From Clostridiales bacterium UBA1701 (GTDB lineage: Bacteria; Bacillota; Clostridia; Oscillospirales; Oscillospiraceae), in contig DCJL01000021.1 of NCBI GenBank assembly GCA_002320035.1, positions 12,005 to 76,004 of the forward strand: a stretch of 64,000 nt of DNA. Direction: 5' to 3'. This document shows positions 27,504 to 36,529 of the stretch, piece by piece; the stretch's first letter is position 1; every line of letters starts with the position of its first letter. Both the position numbers and the translations under genes were made by a program. The notes beneath the pieces were generated by a model. The model worked only from the letters and a program-made list of their open reading frames with translations. It searched no databases and was not told the DNA's origin.

Positions 27504-28145
27504 ATGGATAATTTAGACAATATTTCAACGGTTCTGCTTCTCGCACCCCATACGGATGACGGGGAGTTTGGGTGCGGAGGCACAATCGCGCGCTTGCTTG
27601 AACTAAATGTCAGAGTTGTATATGTGGCCTTTTCAATTTGCCAGCAGTCCATTCCGGAGGGGCTCCCTTTGGATATACTGAAAACGGAGATGCTTCATTC
27701 TATGGAGCATTACGGTATTCTGGAAGAGAATCGTGTTATATTGGACTATCCTGTCAGAAACTTCGCCTCTCACAGACAGGAAATTTTGGACGACATGATC
27801 GGACTTGGAAGAAAATACCAGCCAGACCTGGTTTTTATGCCGTCTGCTCATGATATACATCAGGATCACCACACGATAGCAAAGGAAGCTATGAGGGCAT
27901 TTAAGCGGACGACGCTGCTCGGTTATGAGGTGCCCTGGAACAACTATACCTTTAATAATCAGGCTTATATTTGCCTCGAGGAAAGGCATATTCAAAAAAA
28001 AATTGGCGCCATTGCCTGCTATGATACACAGAAGGAGCGCAATTACGCGGAAGAGTCCTTTATAAGGGGACTTGCCAGAACGCACGGTGTTCAGGTCGGG
28101 TCAGAATATGCCGAGGTATTTGAGGTAGTAAGGTGGATCATATGA
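27504..28145 (+). CDS. PIG-L (LmbE) family deacetylase
   Basis: PIG-L proteins are zinc enzymes that remove N-acetyl groups from GlcNAc-type sugars. The 213-residue product shows the zinc motif LLLAPHTDDGEFGCGG (about residues 10-25; canonical AHPDDE is here PHTDDGE) and the second histidine motif FMPSAHDIHQDHHTIAKEA (about 111-129). It overlaps the next gene (ATP-grasp) by four bases and follows the PLP enzyme after 29 bases, so the three are one translational group. Freeing an amine on a sugar would supply an acceptor for the ATP-grasp ligase. The substrate is not known. Confidence 0.9.
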   Translation: MDNLDNISTVLLLAPHTDDGEFGCGGTIARLLELNVRVVYVAFSICQQSIPEGLPLDILKTEMLHSMEHYGILEENRVILDYPVRNFASHRQEILDDMIGLGRKYQPDLVFMPSAHDIHQDHHTIAKEAMRAFKRTTLLGYEVPWNNYTFNNQAYICLEERHIQKKIGAIACYDTQKERNYAEESFIRGLARTHGVQVGSEYAEVFEVVRWII

Positions 28146-29209
28146 ATGGGATCACGGTTTTGCTTACGGGCTGCGGTGCGCCCGGTGCGCCGGGGATCAT
28201 AAGCTGCCTAAGAAAAGTGAAGGAAAGAAAGATCCGCATTGTCGGTGTGGATATGAACCCCAATGCGGGTGCAAGAGGATTGGTGGACGGGTTTTATACT
28301 GTGCCGCCTGCAAAAGACCCCTTTTTTATCGACAGAGTTTTTGAGGTCTGTCTTAAAGAACGCGTGGATGTTGTGCTTCCGATTGTAACAAGGGAACTGA
28401 TGAAGTTCGCGCTGGCAAGGAAAGTGTTTGAGGAAAGAGGGATAAAAGTCTCCGTGATGGAGAGTGAAATCCTTGAAATTGTCAACAATAAGGCGGCATT
28501 ACTTTCTAAAATGCGTGAAATTGGTCTGCCTACGCCCTGGTTTATGGCAGTACATAGCATAGAAGAACTTGAGGATGCCTGCATGAAGGCCGGGTATCCC
28601 GGCAGAGCGATCTGTGTCAAAGCGGCTGAAGGAAATGGAAGCAGGGGTGTGCGAATGATCGATCCCCAGAAATCAAGATTTGATCTGTTTTTTGACAGTA
28701 AGCCCAACTCAATGTACATTAGCTATGAGGAGCTGATCAGAACATTGAGGGAGAAGCCGCAGATACCGGAGATGCTGGTAATGGAGCTGCTTCCCGGTAC
28801 GGAATACAGCGTGGATGTGCTGGCCGGTAACGGCAAAATCCTGTATGAAGTCAGCCGCAGAGGCCTGTCCGTACTCACAAGCAATATGATGTCCCTTGTG
28901 ATAGATGACAATCGTCAGGTTCTGGATTTATGCGGTGCTGTGGCTGAAAAGCTTGGTATGGATGGAAACTTTGGATTCGATCTGCTTTACAATGAAGACA
29001 TGACACAGCCTTACATAATAGAAGTAAACCCCAGGCTGACTGCCGGCGTGGTTTCGTGCGCGGCTGCTGGCGTTAACCTGCCATATCTGGGAATTAAGCG
29101 TTTGCTGGGAGAATATCTGCCTGACTGTGTTCCAAACTATGGAACACGTATGGCACGGCACTATGTGGAAAGCTTTTTCGACAAGGAAGGAAAGCCAATA
29201 GAATGGTAA
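28142..29209 (+). CDS. ATP-grasp ligase of the carbamoyl-phosphate-synthase-like group
   Basis: ATP-grasp enzymes join a carboxylate to an amine through an acyl phosphate. The 355-residue product has an N-terminal Rossmann-like part (VLLTGCGAPGAPGIISCL, about residues 5-22), NNKAALLSKMREIGLPTPWF opening the ATP-grasp domain, ICVKAAEGNGSRGVRM (phosphate-binding loop, about 158-173), MELLPGTEYSVDVL and the metal-binding IIEVNPRLTAGV (about 299-310). ATG at 28142 overlaps the PIG-L stop (ATGA), which decides the start against the upstream GTG at 28133. In this setting it may ligate an amino acid or related acid to an amino sugar of the repeat unit. That role is inference. Confidence 0.88.
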   Translation: MNGITVLLTGCGAPGAPGIISCLRKVKERKIRIVGVDMNPNAGARGLVDGFYTVPPAKDPFFIDRVFEVCLKERVDVVLPIVTRELMKFALARKVFEERGIKVSVMESEILEIVNNKAALLSKMREIGLPTPWFMAVHSIEELEDACMKAGYPGRAICVKAAEGNGSRGVRMIDPQKSRFDLFFDSKPNSMYISYEELIRTLREKPQIPEMLVMELLPGTEYSVDVLAGNGKILYEVSRRGLSVLTSNMMSLVIDDNRQVLDLCGAVAEKLGMDGNFGFDLLYNEDMTQPYIIEVNPRLTAGVVSCAAAGVNLPYLGIKRLLGEYLPDCVPNYGTRMARHYVESFFDKEGKPIEW

Positions 29210-30318
29210 AGGTATGCCATCTGACAAGTGCTCATGACAGCGACGATGTCAGAATATTTTATAAAGAGTGTGTTTCCCTTGCCTCCGCGGGCTATGACAT
29301 GTATCTTGTCGCCCAGGGGAAAAGCCGGGAAGAAGCCGGGGTCCATGTTATCGGCACGGGGGCGGCTCCGGACTCGCGACTCAAAAGAATGACGGTTTTT
29401 GCGGAGCGTATCTATAAAAAAGCGCTTGAAGTCGATGCCGATATATACCACCTCCACGACCCGGAACTGCTGCCCTATGGAAAAAAGCTAAAAAAACTAG
29501 GCAAAAAAGTTATCTTTGACAGTCACGAAAATACTTTGGAACAGATGCTGGATAAGGCGTACATTCCGGCACTTATCAGGCCAGCGGCTTCGGAAGGATA
29601 CCGCTGGTATGCTACAAAATTATTCAAACAATTTGATGCGTTGATCTCAGTTACACCGCACATTGTCAATCAGCTTGCCCAAATTAACTCTAGCACATAT
29701 ATGGTTACCAATTATCCGCTGCTTGAAGAGATGACAACGGGCGAAAACGAAAAAGAGGAAAAGCTTAGGCTGTGTTTTGCGGGAGGCATCTCTGAACAAT
29801 GGAGCCATGAAACAATACTTGGTGCGTTGGCGGAAGAAGATAATGTGGAGTATATGCTGTGCGGTCAAGGTAAAAAAGAATATATAAAAATTTTGCAGGA
29901 TATGCCGGGGTGGAAAAATGTACAGTTCTATGGGATGCTTCCACATGCAGAATCTTTAGAGCTTCAAAAAAAATCGGATATTGGAATGGCTTTGCTTCAG
30001 CCGAGTAGAAATACGGGTTTTAATGTTGGAACGATTGGGAATACAAAAATATTTGAATATATGTTGTCGGGAATTCCAATAATCTGCACGAACTTTACCC
30101 TTTGGCAGGAAATTATTCAGCATTATCAGTGCGGTATCTGTGTCCCTCCCCAGGATCCAAAGGCTGTACTAGATGCAATAAGGTTTATCCAAACACACCG
30201 GGATATGGCCGCACAAATGGGCCGGAACGGCCGCCGGGCTGTGGAACAGGAGTTTAACTGGTCGACCCAGGAGAAAACGCTTCTGGAGCTTTATGCAAAG
30301 CTGTGCGGGGAAATGTAG
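29203..30318 (+). CDS. Family 4 glycosyltransferase
   Basis: A GT-B fold glycosyltransferase of 371 residues. Features seen are VCHLTSAHDSDDVRIFYKE (N-terminal acceptor part), YHLHDPELLPYG, DSHENTLEQML, and a C-terminal donor part with MLPHAESLELQKKSDIGMALLQPS and NTKIFEYMLSGIPIICTN (the conserved E region). It overlaps the ATP-grasp gene by seven bases. It sits in the AT-rich middle of the locus, probably one of three transferases that build the repeat unit. Donor and linkage cannot be predicted. Confidence 0.9.
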   Translation: MVKVCHLTSAHDSDDVRIFYKECVSLASAGYDMYLVAQGKSREEAGVHVIGTGAAPDSRLKRMTVFAERIYKKALEVDADIYHLHDPELLPYGKKLKKLGKKVIFDSHENTLEQMLDKAYIPALIRPAASEGYRWYATKLFKQFDALISVTPHIVNQLAQINSSTYMVTNYPLLEEMTTGENEKEEKLRLCFAGGISEQWSHETILGALAEEDNVEYMLCGQGKKEYIKILQDMPGWKNVQFYGMLPHAESLELQKKSDIGMALLQPSRNTGFNVGTIGNTKIFEYMLSGIPIICTNFTLWQEIIQHYQCGICVPPQDPKAVLDAIRFIQTHRDMAAQMGRNGRRAVEQEFNWSTQEKTLLELYAKLCGEM

Positions 30319-30373
30319 GCTCCGCCGGGAAAGAAAGCCGATAAGTGAAGCTGTAAATGGAAGGGGCGAATAG

Positions 30374-31108
30374 ATGAACGATTTAATAGAGCCGCGGATT
30401 TCATATTTGGATTGGGACAGCGGCTTTTTCAAAATAAGGTGCGGGAAAGCGCAGCTTACGCCGGCGGTAACGGAACAAGAACTTGAAAGCCTTTTTTCCG
30501 GTCTGGGGGAGTTTGACTTTGTTACGATCCAGAATATCGGAAACGATGTGTCCGTAAACCGGGCGGTAGCGGAGAGAACAAAGGCCTACCTTGTGGATGT
30601 CAATATACAGCTTGAAAAAAATATCAGCATAGGAGTTTGCCCGGATTCTGTGATTGTTCCCGCATCCGAGCTGAGAGAACAGCTGCTGGGGCAGCTGACC
30701 GTTGAGGAGAGCGATTTCTGCTTTTCTAAATTTGTGCTTGACCCTGAAATGAAAAAAAGAAATGCGTACAGGGTTTATGAACGGTGGCTTGGAAACGCCC
30801 CCAAATTTGCCAACAAATATTTTGCTCTCCGAATGGATGGGAGTAAAGTTGCGGCCTACATTCTCTTCAGTATTCTGGAGGAGGTCGCCACGCTGGAGCT
30901 TGTAAAGGTAGACAGCAGCTATCGCGGGCAGCATTTGGCCGCTGACGTGATTTCGTCTGTGGAGAGTTTTGCCGCGGGCAGGGGATGCAGTCTGGCACGG
31001 GTAGGCACGCAGCTGAATAACATTCCTGCAATTAACCTTTACCATAACCAAAAGTATAAAGAGATATCACGCACAGCGATTTTTCACTATTGGAGAGACC
31101 GCGCCTAA
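30374..31108 (+). CDS. GNAT N-acetyltransferase, WecD-like
   Basis: The N-terminus ISYLDWDSGFFKIRCGKAQL matches the LDWDSxFFG start of WecD, which acetylates the 4-amino group of dTDP-4-amino-4,6-dideoxygalactose. The C-terminal GNAT domain (about residues 150-240) has LVKVDSSYRGQHLAADVISSVESFAAGRG (the acetyl-CoA loop, with RGQHLA) and VGTQLNNIPAINLYHNQKYKE. It is 244 residues, as WecD. The likely job is to acetylate the 4-amino sugar made by the dehydratase and aminotransferase at the head of the locus. A GGGGCGAATAG sequence serves as a weak ribosome binding site. Confidence 0.85.
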   Translation: MNDLIEPRISYLDWDSGFFKIRCGKAQLTPAVTEQELESLFSGLGEFDFVTIQNIGNDVSVNRAVAERTKAYLVDVNIQLEKNISIGVCPDSVIVPASELREQLLGQLTVEESDFCFSKFVLDPEMKKRNAYRVYERWLGNAPKFANKYFALRMDGSKVAAYILFSILEEVATLELVKVDSSYRGQHLAADVISSVESFAAGRGCSLARVGTQLNNIPAINLYHNQKYKEISRTAIFHYWRDRA

Positions 31109-31120
31109 AGGAGCCGTGAA

Positions 31121-32515
31121 ATGATAAAAAATATGCTGTCAGGTTTAGCCATGCTTTTTGCTAGGAAAAACCAGCAGATTTCTCACGAAAACAGAAAACG
31201 GATTGTTTTTCTTTCGTTTTTTCTTATCTCGTTCAATGTGCTGCTGAATCCGGTGCTTCCGGCGGAGGAACGTTGGAGGATTGTAGTCTCAGTGGGATGT
31301 ATACTGACTTTCGTCTTGTTTGCCGTTACGGTGGGCGAGCGAAGCTTTTTGGACAACAGCCTTAAAAAAGAATACCTTATTCTGCTTGAGATCATAGGGG
31401 CATCTTTTATCTTCAACGGAGTTTATTTTGGCGTATTGGCATATATGGTGATAGGTTTTGTTTTTGCGCTGGTGCTCCCTGTTATCCATATTTCCCTGAT
31501 GGATTATGGGATCAGCAGTGTTATAATGCTTGCGTCAAAGGCAATTATTGGCAGCTATATTATTTTTCTGGCCCTTTCTTTTGTGTTCGGGCCCTCGCTG
31601 GAGCCCCATTACAGCTCCTTTTTGGGAAATCCCAACCTCCTTGGATATTATATTATTGTTGTGGTTTCGGCGCTGCTGTGGAGGATATATGTATCCCGCG
31701 AGGAAAAACTGTCTGTCAGGCTGCCGCTGCTCATTCTGTTGGCCTCAGCGATTACCATTTGTTTTTTTACGGCATCCCGCACCAGCTTGGTGAGCGTGAT
31801 GCTGCAGATGACAGGTTTTGAGATAGCTGTTTTTTTCCTAAGAAGAAAAAAAGGGCCGGGAGCGCTTTCCAGTACGGCGAAGCGGATTGTTCTCTTTGCC
31901 TTTGTCCTGTTCCTCTCGGCGGTTCTGGTCTTTTTTATCTTTGCACCCATAAAAAGGATTCTTTACCCTGAAATGCAGCATGCAGATCCTGGGGAAGCCG
32001 GAAAAATTACTTCTGATGTATATGCGTATCTGTTTAAAGGCCTTGACCCGGGGGGTGGAGCAAGCGGAGATGCCGGAATTGACGTTGACAGCTTTACTTC
32101 AGGCCGTCAGGGCATATGGGAGGAATATATAGATAACCTTGGATTCCTGGGACATGCGTCGGAGGAGCGGGAAATTGAAAGCGGTCACAGACACTACGCG
32201 GCAACCAATGCGCACAATGTCTATATTCAGATCGCGTACAGTGCGGGAATTCTGGCTGGTATTGTGATGGCGCTGCTCATGTTGTTGGCCCTGAAGGACA
32301 TATTTAGGGGCTTAATCGGTGGTATAAGGACAGGAAGAATTTCAGAGGAACTGATGTTCGCAAGCCTGTGTACGGCGGGATTTCTGCTGCCGTCCCTGAC
32401 ATCCAGCGGATATATGATGTATACCTATCCAACGTCCACATTTTTCTGGATATCGATGTGCGCGTTAACGATAAAAGGGAGGGAAGGAAATGCCGAAAAT
32501 CCTTCTGCTGGCTAA
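31121..32515 (+). CDS. O-antigen ligase/polymerase-like membrane protein (Wzy type)
   Basis: The 464-residue protein has about eleven to twelve hydrophobic spans and a large external loop (about residues 285-375) with the conserved TSGRQGIWEEYIDNLGFLGHAS and ATNAHNVYIQIAYSAG (the Wzy_C pattern, with the key His-Asn). In a Gram-positive locus with a flippase, it is most likely the repeat-unit polymerase. It overlaps the next gene by 26 bases. The low sequence conservation typical of this group limits any further call. Confidence 0.88.
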   Translation: MIKNMLSGLAMLFARKNQQISHENRKRIVFLSFFLISFNVLLNPVLPAEERWRIVVSVGCILTFVLFAVTVGERSFLDNSLKKEYLILLEIIGASFIFNGVYFGVLAYMVIGFVFALVLPVIHISLMDYGISSVIMLASKAIIGSYIIFLALSFVFGPSLEPHYSSFLGNPNLLGYYIIVVVSALLWRIYVSREEKLSVRLPLLILLASAITICFFTASRTSLVSVMLQMTGFEIAVFFLRRKKGPGALSSTAKRIVLFAFVLFLSAVLVFFIFAPIKRILYPEMQHADPGEAGKITSDVYAYLFKGLDPGGGASGDAGIDVDSFTSGRQGIWEEYIDNLGFLGHASEEREIESGHRHYAATNAHNVYIQIAYSAGILAGIVMALLMLLALKDIFRGLIGGIRTGRISEELMFASLCTAGFLLPSLTSSGYMMYTYPTSTFFWISMCALTIKGREGNAENPSAG

Positions 32516-33617
32516 CGCGGCATCTCCATGGACCCGGGAACTGATCAGAAATATCCACTGTCCCTTGGGGCACCGGGTGATCCTTGCCAGCTTCGACCCC
32601 GCCCCGGAAAGGGACTATGAGGGGTTAAACACATGCTTTGAGCCACTTGCGGTGAATATAAAGGGCCCCTGGGGCAAAGTCTGTAAGACGGTCGCGCTTT
32701 TGAGGCTTGCACTGAAGTACCGGAGAAAGGTGGATATGGTTGTAATCCATTGCCCGCCGAACAATGTGCAGGCACTGCTTATATCCTGGGCGGTAAGACT
32801 TATGGACAGCAGGACGCTGACGGTTTTCTGGGGCTCAGACCTACAGGCTGTTAATGATGCCCAGGCGGGCAGATTGGCTCATATTGTGCAATGCTCCGAC
32901 TGTGTGAACATTTCAACACAGGAAATGCGGCTGGCATATAACCGCTTTTTTGGCAAGCAATTTTCTCCAAAGATTTATTCCGCCAAATTTGGCAGTCTGG
33001 CTTTTTCGGCCTGTGACGAGGCGGCCTCTGAATATACCAAAGAAAGCAGCAAGTCTTTCTTTGGTCTTGACCCTGCAAAAATATGCGTGGCCGTCGGGTA
33101 TGGCGGAAAGCCTTCCCATCAGCATGTTTCAGCAATCAAGGCGCTGGCGCGGCTGACAGGGGAAGAAAAGGAAAAAATTCAGATGCTTCTGCACATGCAT
33201 GGAGGGGAGCGGGGTTATATCGAAAAAGTGAAGTCTGCGGCGGATGAAGCAGGCATCGGCTATGTGATTCTCCCGGGAAGCTATGGACTCAAGGAGATTG
33301 CCATAATGCGTATGGCGACGGATATTTTTCTGCATGCGCAGACAAATGACGCGATGTCCAGTTCAGTCCGTGAATGTCTGTATTCCGGTGCGGTTCTGGT
33401 GAATCCCAGCTGGATTCGCTATCCGGAATACCAGGAGCTTGGAATTGACTATATAAGCTATCATGATTTTTCCGACCTGACGGCGAAAATGGGAGAGCTG
33501 ATCCGGGGGGAGAGAAAAATAAATGTGCAGCGTAACCGGGAAATTGTCAGAGAAGAGTATTCCTGGGAAGCTGTAAAAGGCGAATGGGTCAGAATATTTG
33601 ATGAAAATATTACTTAA
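32490..33617 (+). CDS. Glycosyltransferase, GT-B fold (WecF/GT4-like)
   Basis: The 375-residue product has ILLLANAASPWTRELIRNI at the start, HCPPNNVQALLISWA, the VFWGSDLQ motif (about residue 112-119) seen in WecF-type fucosaminyltransferases, and a C-terminal donor part with LPGSYGLKEIAIMRMATDIFLHAQTNDAMSSSVRECLYSGAVLV. WecF adds a 4-acetamido-4,6-dideoxy sugar, which would fit the WecD-like gene two positions upstream; this is inference. The gene overlaps the polymerase (26 bases) and the flippase (17 bases), so all three are tightly coupled. Confidence 0.8.
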   Translation: MPKILLLANAASPWTRELIRNIHCPLGHRVILASFDPAPERDYEGLNTCFEPLAVNIKGPWGKVCKTVALLRLALKYRRKVDMVVIHCPPNNVQALLISWAVRLMDSRTLTVFWGSDLQAVNDAQAGRLAHIVQCSDCVNISTQEMRLAYNRFFGKQFSPKIYSAKFGSLAFSACDEAASEYTKESSKSFFGLDPAKICVAVGYGGKPSHQHVSAIKALARLTGEEKEKIQMLLHMHGGERGYIEKVKSAADEAGIGYVILPGSYGLKEIAIMRMATDIFLHAQTNDAMSSSVRECLYSGAVLVNPSWIRYPEYQELGIDYISYHDFSDLTAKMGELIRGERKINVQRNREIVREEYSWEAVKGEWVRIFDENIT

Positions 33618-35010
33618 AAAGTTCGGCCAGTTTTCTATAGGGCCGTTTGTCGGGGCGCTTCTTGGTTTTATTACAGTCCCGCTTATTACATATTTTATAT
33701 CCACGGCCGAATATGGGCGCAGCAGCATGTTTACACTTGCACAGAGCACGATGTCAATGGTCCTGTATTTGGGAATGGATCAGGCTTTCGTACGTGAATT
33801 TAATCATGAGAAGGATCGGGTTGAACGGCTGCTTGCCAATGCGATGTTGCTGCCGATGTGTATGGCTTTTCTTTTCAGCGTCCTTTTGCTGTGTTTTACC
33901 GAGCGTGTAAGCCTGCTCCTGTTTGATGTTCCCTATGAAAAACTGCCTGTATATGCGCTGGCGCTCATGCTGCCTTTTATGGTTCTGGAGAATTTCGGCC
34001 TGCTGAAGATAAGAATGGAAGAGCGAGGCATGCAGTACTCCCTCTACGTCATTCTACTTAAGCTACTGACGCTTTGTTTTACCGTAATTCTGTTTTTGAG
34101 CTACGAAAAAAGCTTTCATAGTGTTATATACGCAACCGCTGGCGCGGAGATTATTACCGGAATCGTCATTTCCCTTACATCCCTCCGAAAAATTCCTTTT
34201 TTGCGTATCAGCCCGGATAAGGCGCTTTTATCACGGATGCTTTGCTTTGGGCTTCCATTGATGCCGGCTGCTATACTTGGCTGGGCGCTTACCTCAATGG
34301 ACAAACTTATGCTCCGCGGCATGTGCAGCTTTTCTGAACTGGGCCTTTACTCAGCAGCATATAAAATCGTATCGGTCTTAGGCATTGTGCAGGCGTGTTT
34401 CACACTGTTCTGGACACCAGTAGCCTACCGCTGGTATGAGGCGGAAAAGGGTAAGGAATGTTTTTCTGCGGTGAACCGCATCGTTTCCATCGCGATGACA
34501 TGCCTCTGCCTTATAATCCTGCTCTGCAAGGATATTGTTGCGTTCATACTTGGAAAGGATTTTGCTCAGGCGATATACATTTTCCCATTTATTATACTGT
34601 ATCCAATCATGTATACGATGTCTGAAGCCAATGCAGTCGGAATTGGGTTTGCCAGAAAAACGCAATATAACATCCTGATCTCAGCGCTGTCCGGCGTAAT
34701 CAATATTCTGCTGAATTCTCTTCTTATTCCTATATTGGCTGGAAAAGGCGCAGCCATGGCGACCGGAATCTCGTATATAGTTTTCTTTTGGGCGCGGACG
34801 CTCATATCCCGTAAGTTCTGGTATGCCTTTCCCTTGAAAAGGTATATCGTTTACAGCGCTGTCATCTTGCTTAATTGTTTTGCGCATACCTTTGCGGCAG
34901 CTTGGACACCTTATTTGGTTTCTTTGGTGTGCGTGCTGGCCTTGGCACCGGAGGCATGGAGAGCGCTGAAAGAATGTAAAAGCACCCTGCTGGAAGCCGG
35001 GGAAGGATGA
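33601..35010 (+). CDS. Oligosaccharide flippase (Wzx type)
   Basis: This polysaccharide-transporter-superfamily protein moves the lipid-linked repeat unit across the membrane. The 469-residue product has about twelve to fourteen spans. KKFGQFSIGPFVGALLGFITVPLITYFISTAEYGRSSMF at the N-terminus is the family start pattern, and FGLPLMPAAILGWALTSMDKLML (about residue 215) is the mid-protein motif. The ATG at 33601 lies inside the end of the previous gene; the preceding TTG is not needed. It is the last gene of the AT-rich middle part of the locus. Confidence 0.92.
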   Translation: MKILLKKFGQFSIGPFVGALLGFITVPLITYFISTAEYGRSSMFTLAQSTMSMVLYLGMDQAFVREFNHEKDRVERLLANAMLLPMCMAFLFSVLLLCFTERVSLLLFDVPYEKLPVYALALMLPFMVLENFGLLKIRMEERGMQYSLYVILLKLLTLCFTVILFLSYEKSFHSVIYATAGAEIITGIVISLTSLRKIPFLRISPDKALLSRMLCFGLPLMPAAILGWALTSMDKLMLRGMCSFSELGLYSAAYKIVSVLGIVQACFTLFWTPVAYRWYEAEKGKECFSAVNRIVSIAMTCLCLIILLCKDIVAFILGKDFAQAIYIFPFIILYPIMYTMSEANAVGIGFARKTQYNILISALSGVINILLNSLLIPILAGKGAAMATGISYIVFFWARTLISRKFWYAFPLKRYIVYSAVILLNCFAHTFAAAWTPYLVSLVCVLALAPEAWRALKECKSTLLEAGEG

Positions 35011-35161
35011 CGCTTCGCAAATGATTGAAAACCGGAAATCAAGTTTCATATAAACCGGTCTTATGCAGCCGGCATAAAGAGTTTCAGGCCTCCGGGAAGG
35101 CGGCAGAATACTCCGGCTAGGGCTAGTTGAGCAAAATCTCAAATTATGGAGGAAACAGAAA

Positions 35162-36502
35162 ATGGAACAGGCAAGGATAGACGATATTTACGCCGGCCTT
35201 ATCGGCGGCAGGGAGAAGCTGGCGCTTGTGGGCCTCGGCTATGTGGGGATGCCCATTGCGGTGGAATTCGCCAAGCATGTGCCGGTCATCGGCTTTAATC
35301 ACAATGAGAAGCGCATCCAGCAGTACAGGAGCGGTATCGACCCAACCAATGAGGTGGGAAACGAGGTCATAAGCCGCACCACCGTTGATTTCACCTCGGA
35401 CGAGACAAGGCTCAAAGAGGCCCGGTTCATAATCGTGGCGGTCCCCACCCCTGTGCAGGACGATAATAATCCCGACCTGGAGCCGGTTCGCAATGCTTCC
35501 GCCATCGTTGGGCGCAACCTTTCAAGGGGCAGCGTTGTCGTCTATGAATCCACGGTCTACCCCGGCGTCACTGAGGATATATGCATTCCCATCCTGGAGA
35601 AGAATTCCGGGCTCAAATGCGGGGTGGATTTCAGAATTGGCTATTCTCCCGAACGCATCAATCCCGGCGATAAAGTACATACCCTCACCAATATCCGCAA
35701 AATTGTCTCCGGCATGGACGAGGAAACCTGCGCGGTCGTCAAGCAGGTTTACGACATCATCATCAAGGCCGGCACCTTCCCTGTGTCCAACATTAAGACC
35801 GCCGAGGCGGTAAAGGTCATAGAAAACAGCCAGCGGGACATCAATATCGCCTTTATGAACGAGATTGCCATGATCTGCGGCAAAATGGGCATCGATACCA
35901 TTGAGGTCCTGGACGGCATGAACACAAAGTGGAACGCGCTGGGCTTTAAGCCGGGCCTTGTGGGCGGGCACTGCATCGGCGTGGACCCCTATTATCTTAC
36001 CAATGCCGCCGAAAAGCTGGGCTATCACAGCCAGATCATCCTTAACGGCCGCAAGGTGAACGACAGCATGGGCGCTTTCGTTGCCGACGCCGCCATAAAG
36101 GAAATGATAGAGGCAGGCCAGGCTCCGAGAAACAGCAAGGTTGTCATCCTGGGCATCACCTTCAAGGAAAATTGCCCGGATACCCGCAACAGCAAGGTCA
36201 ACGACATTATCAGGCGCCTTCGGGAGTATGACATCAATCCCCAGGTTTGCGATCCCTGGTCAGACCCGGCGGACGCCATGCATGAATACGGCGTGACGCT
36301 TACCCCATTTGAGGAGGTTTCCGGTGCGGACTGTGTGATTGTGGCTGTTGGCCATAACGAGTTCCGCTCCCTGTCCATGCCGCAGCTCAAGGCGCTCTTC
36401 CGCCAGGATATCCCGGACGAGGGGAAGGTCCTTGTGGACGTGAAGAGCCTTTACCGCATGGACGAGCTGCGGGCCTCAGGAATGAGGTTCTGGCGGCTGT
36501 AA
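35162..36502 (+). CDS. wbpA: UDP-N-acetylglucosamine 6-dehydrogenase (WbpA/TviB-like)
   Basis: The enzyme oxidises UDP-GlcNAc to UDP-GlcNAcA, first step of the 2,3-diacetamido uronic acid pathway. The 446-residue product shows LALVGLGYVGMPIAVEFAK (Rossmann, about residues 19-37), VPTPVQDDNNPDL, YESTVYPGVTEDI, YSPERINPGDKVH and the catalytic-cysteine motif LVGGHCIGVDPYYLT (Cys at about 267). The WbpA/TviB type differs from the Ugd at 19869 in this VGGHCIGVDPYY motif. An AT-rich 150-base gap with a GGAGG ribosome binding site separates it from the flippase. Base composition returns to that of the flanks. Confidence 0.93.
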   Translation: MEQARIDDIYAGLIGGREKLALVGLGYVGMPIAVEFAKHVPVIGFNHNEKRIQQYRSGIDPTNEVGNEVISRTTVDFTSDETRLKEARFIIVAVPTPVQDDNNPDLEPVRNASAIVGRNLSRGSVVVYESTVYPGVTEDICIPILEKNSGLKCGVDFRIGYSPERINPGDKVHTLTNIRKIVSGMDEETCAVVKQVYDIIIKAGTFPVSNIKTAEAVKVIENSQRDINIAFMNEIAMICGKMGIDTIEVLDGMNTKWNALGFKPGLVGGHCIGVDPYYLTNAAEKLGYHSQIILNGRKVNDSMGAFVADAAIKEMIEAGQAPRNSKVVILGITFKENCPDTRNSKVNDIIRRLREYDINPQVCDPWSDPADAMHEYGVTLTPFEEVSGADCVIVAVGHNEFRSLSMPQLKALFRQDIPDEGKVLVDVKSLYRMDELRASGMRFWRL

Positions 36503-36529
36503 GTGGGGAAAGCCCAGAAAGGAAACATG

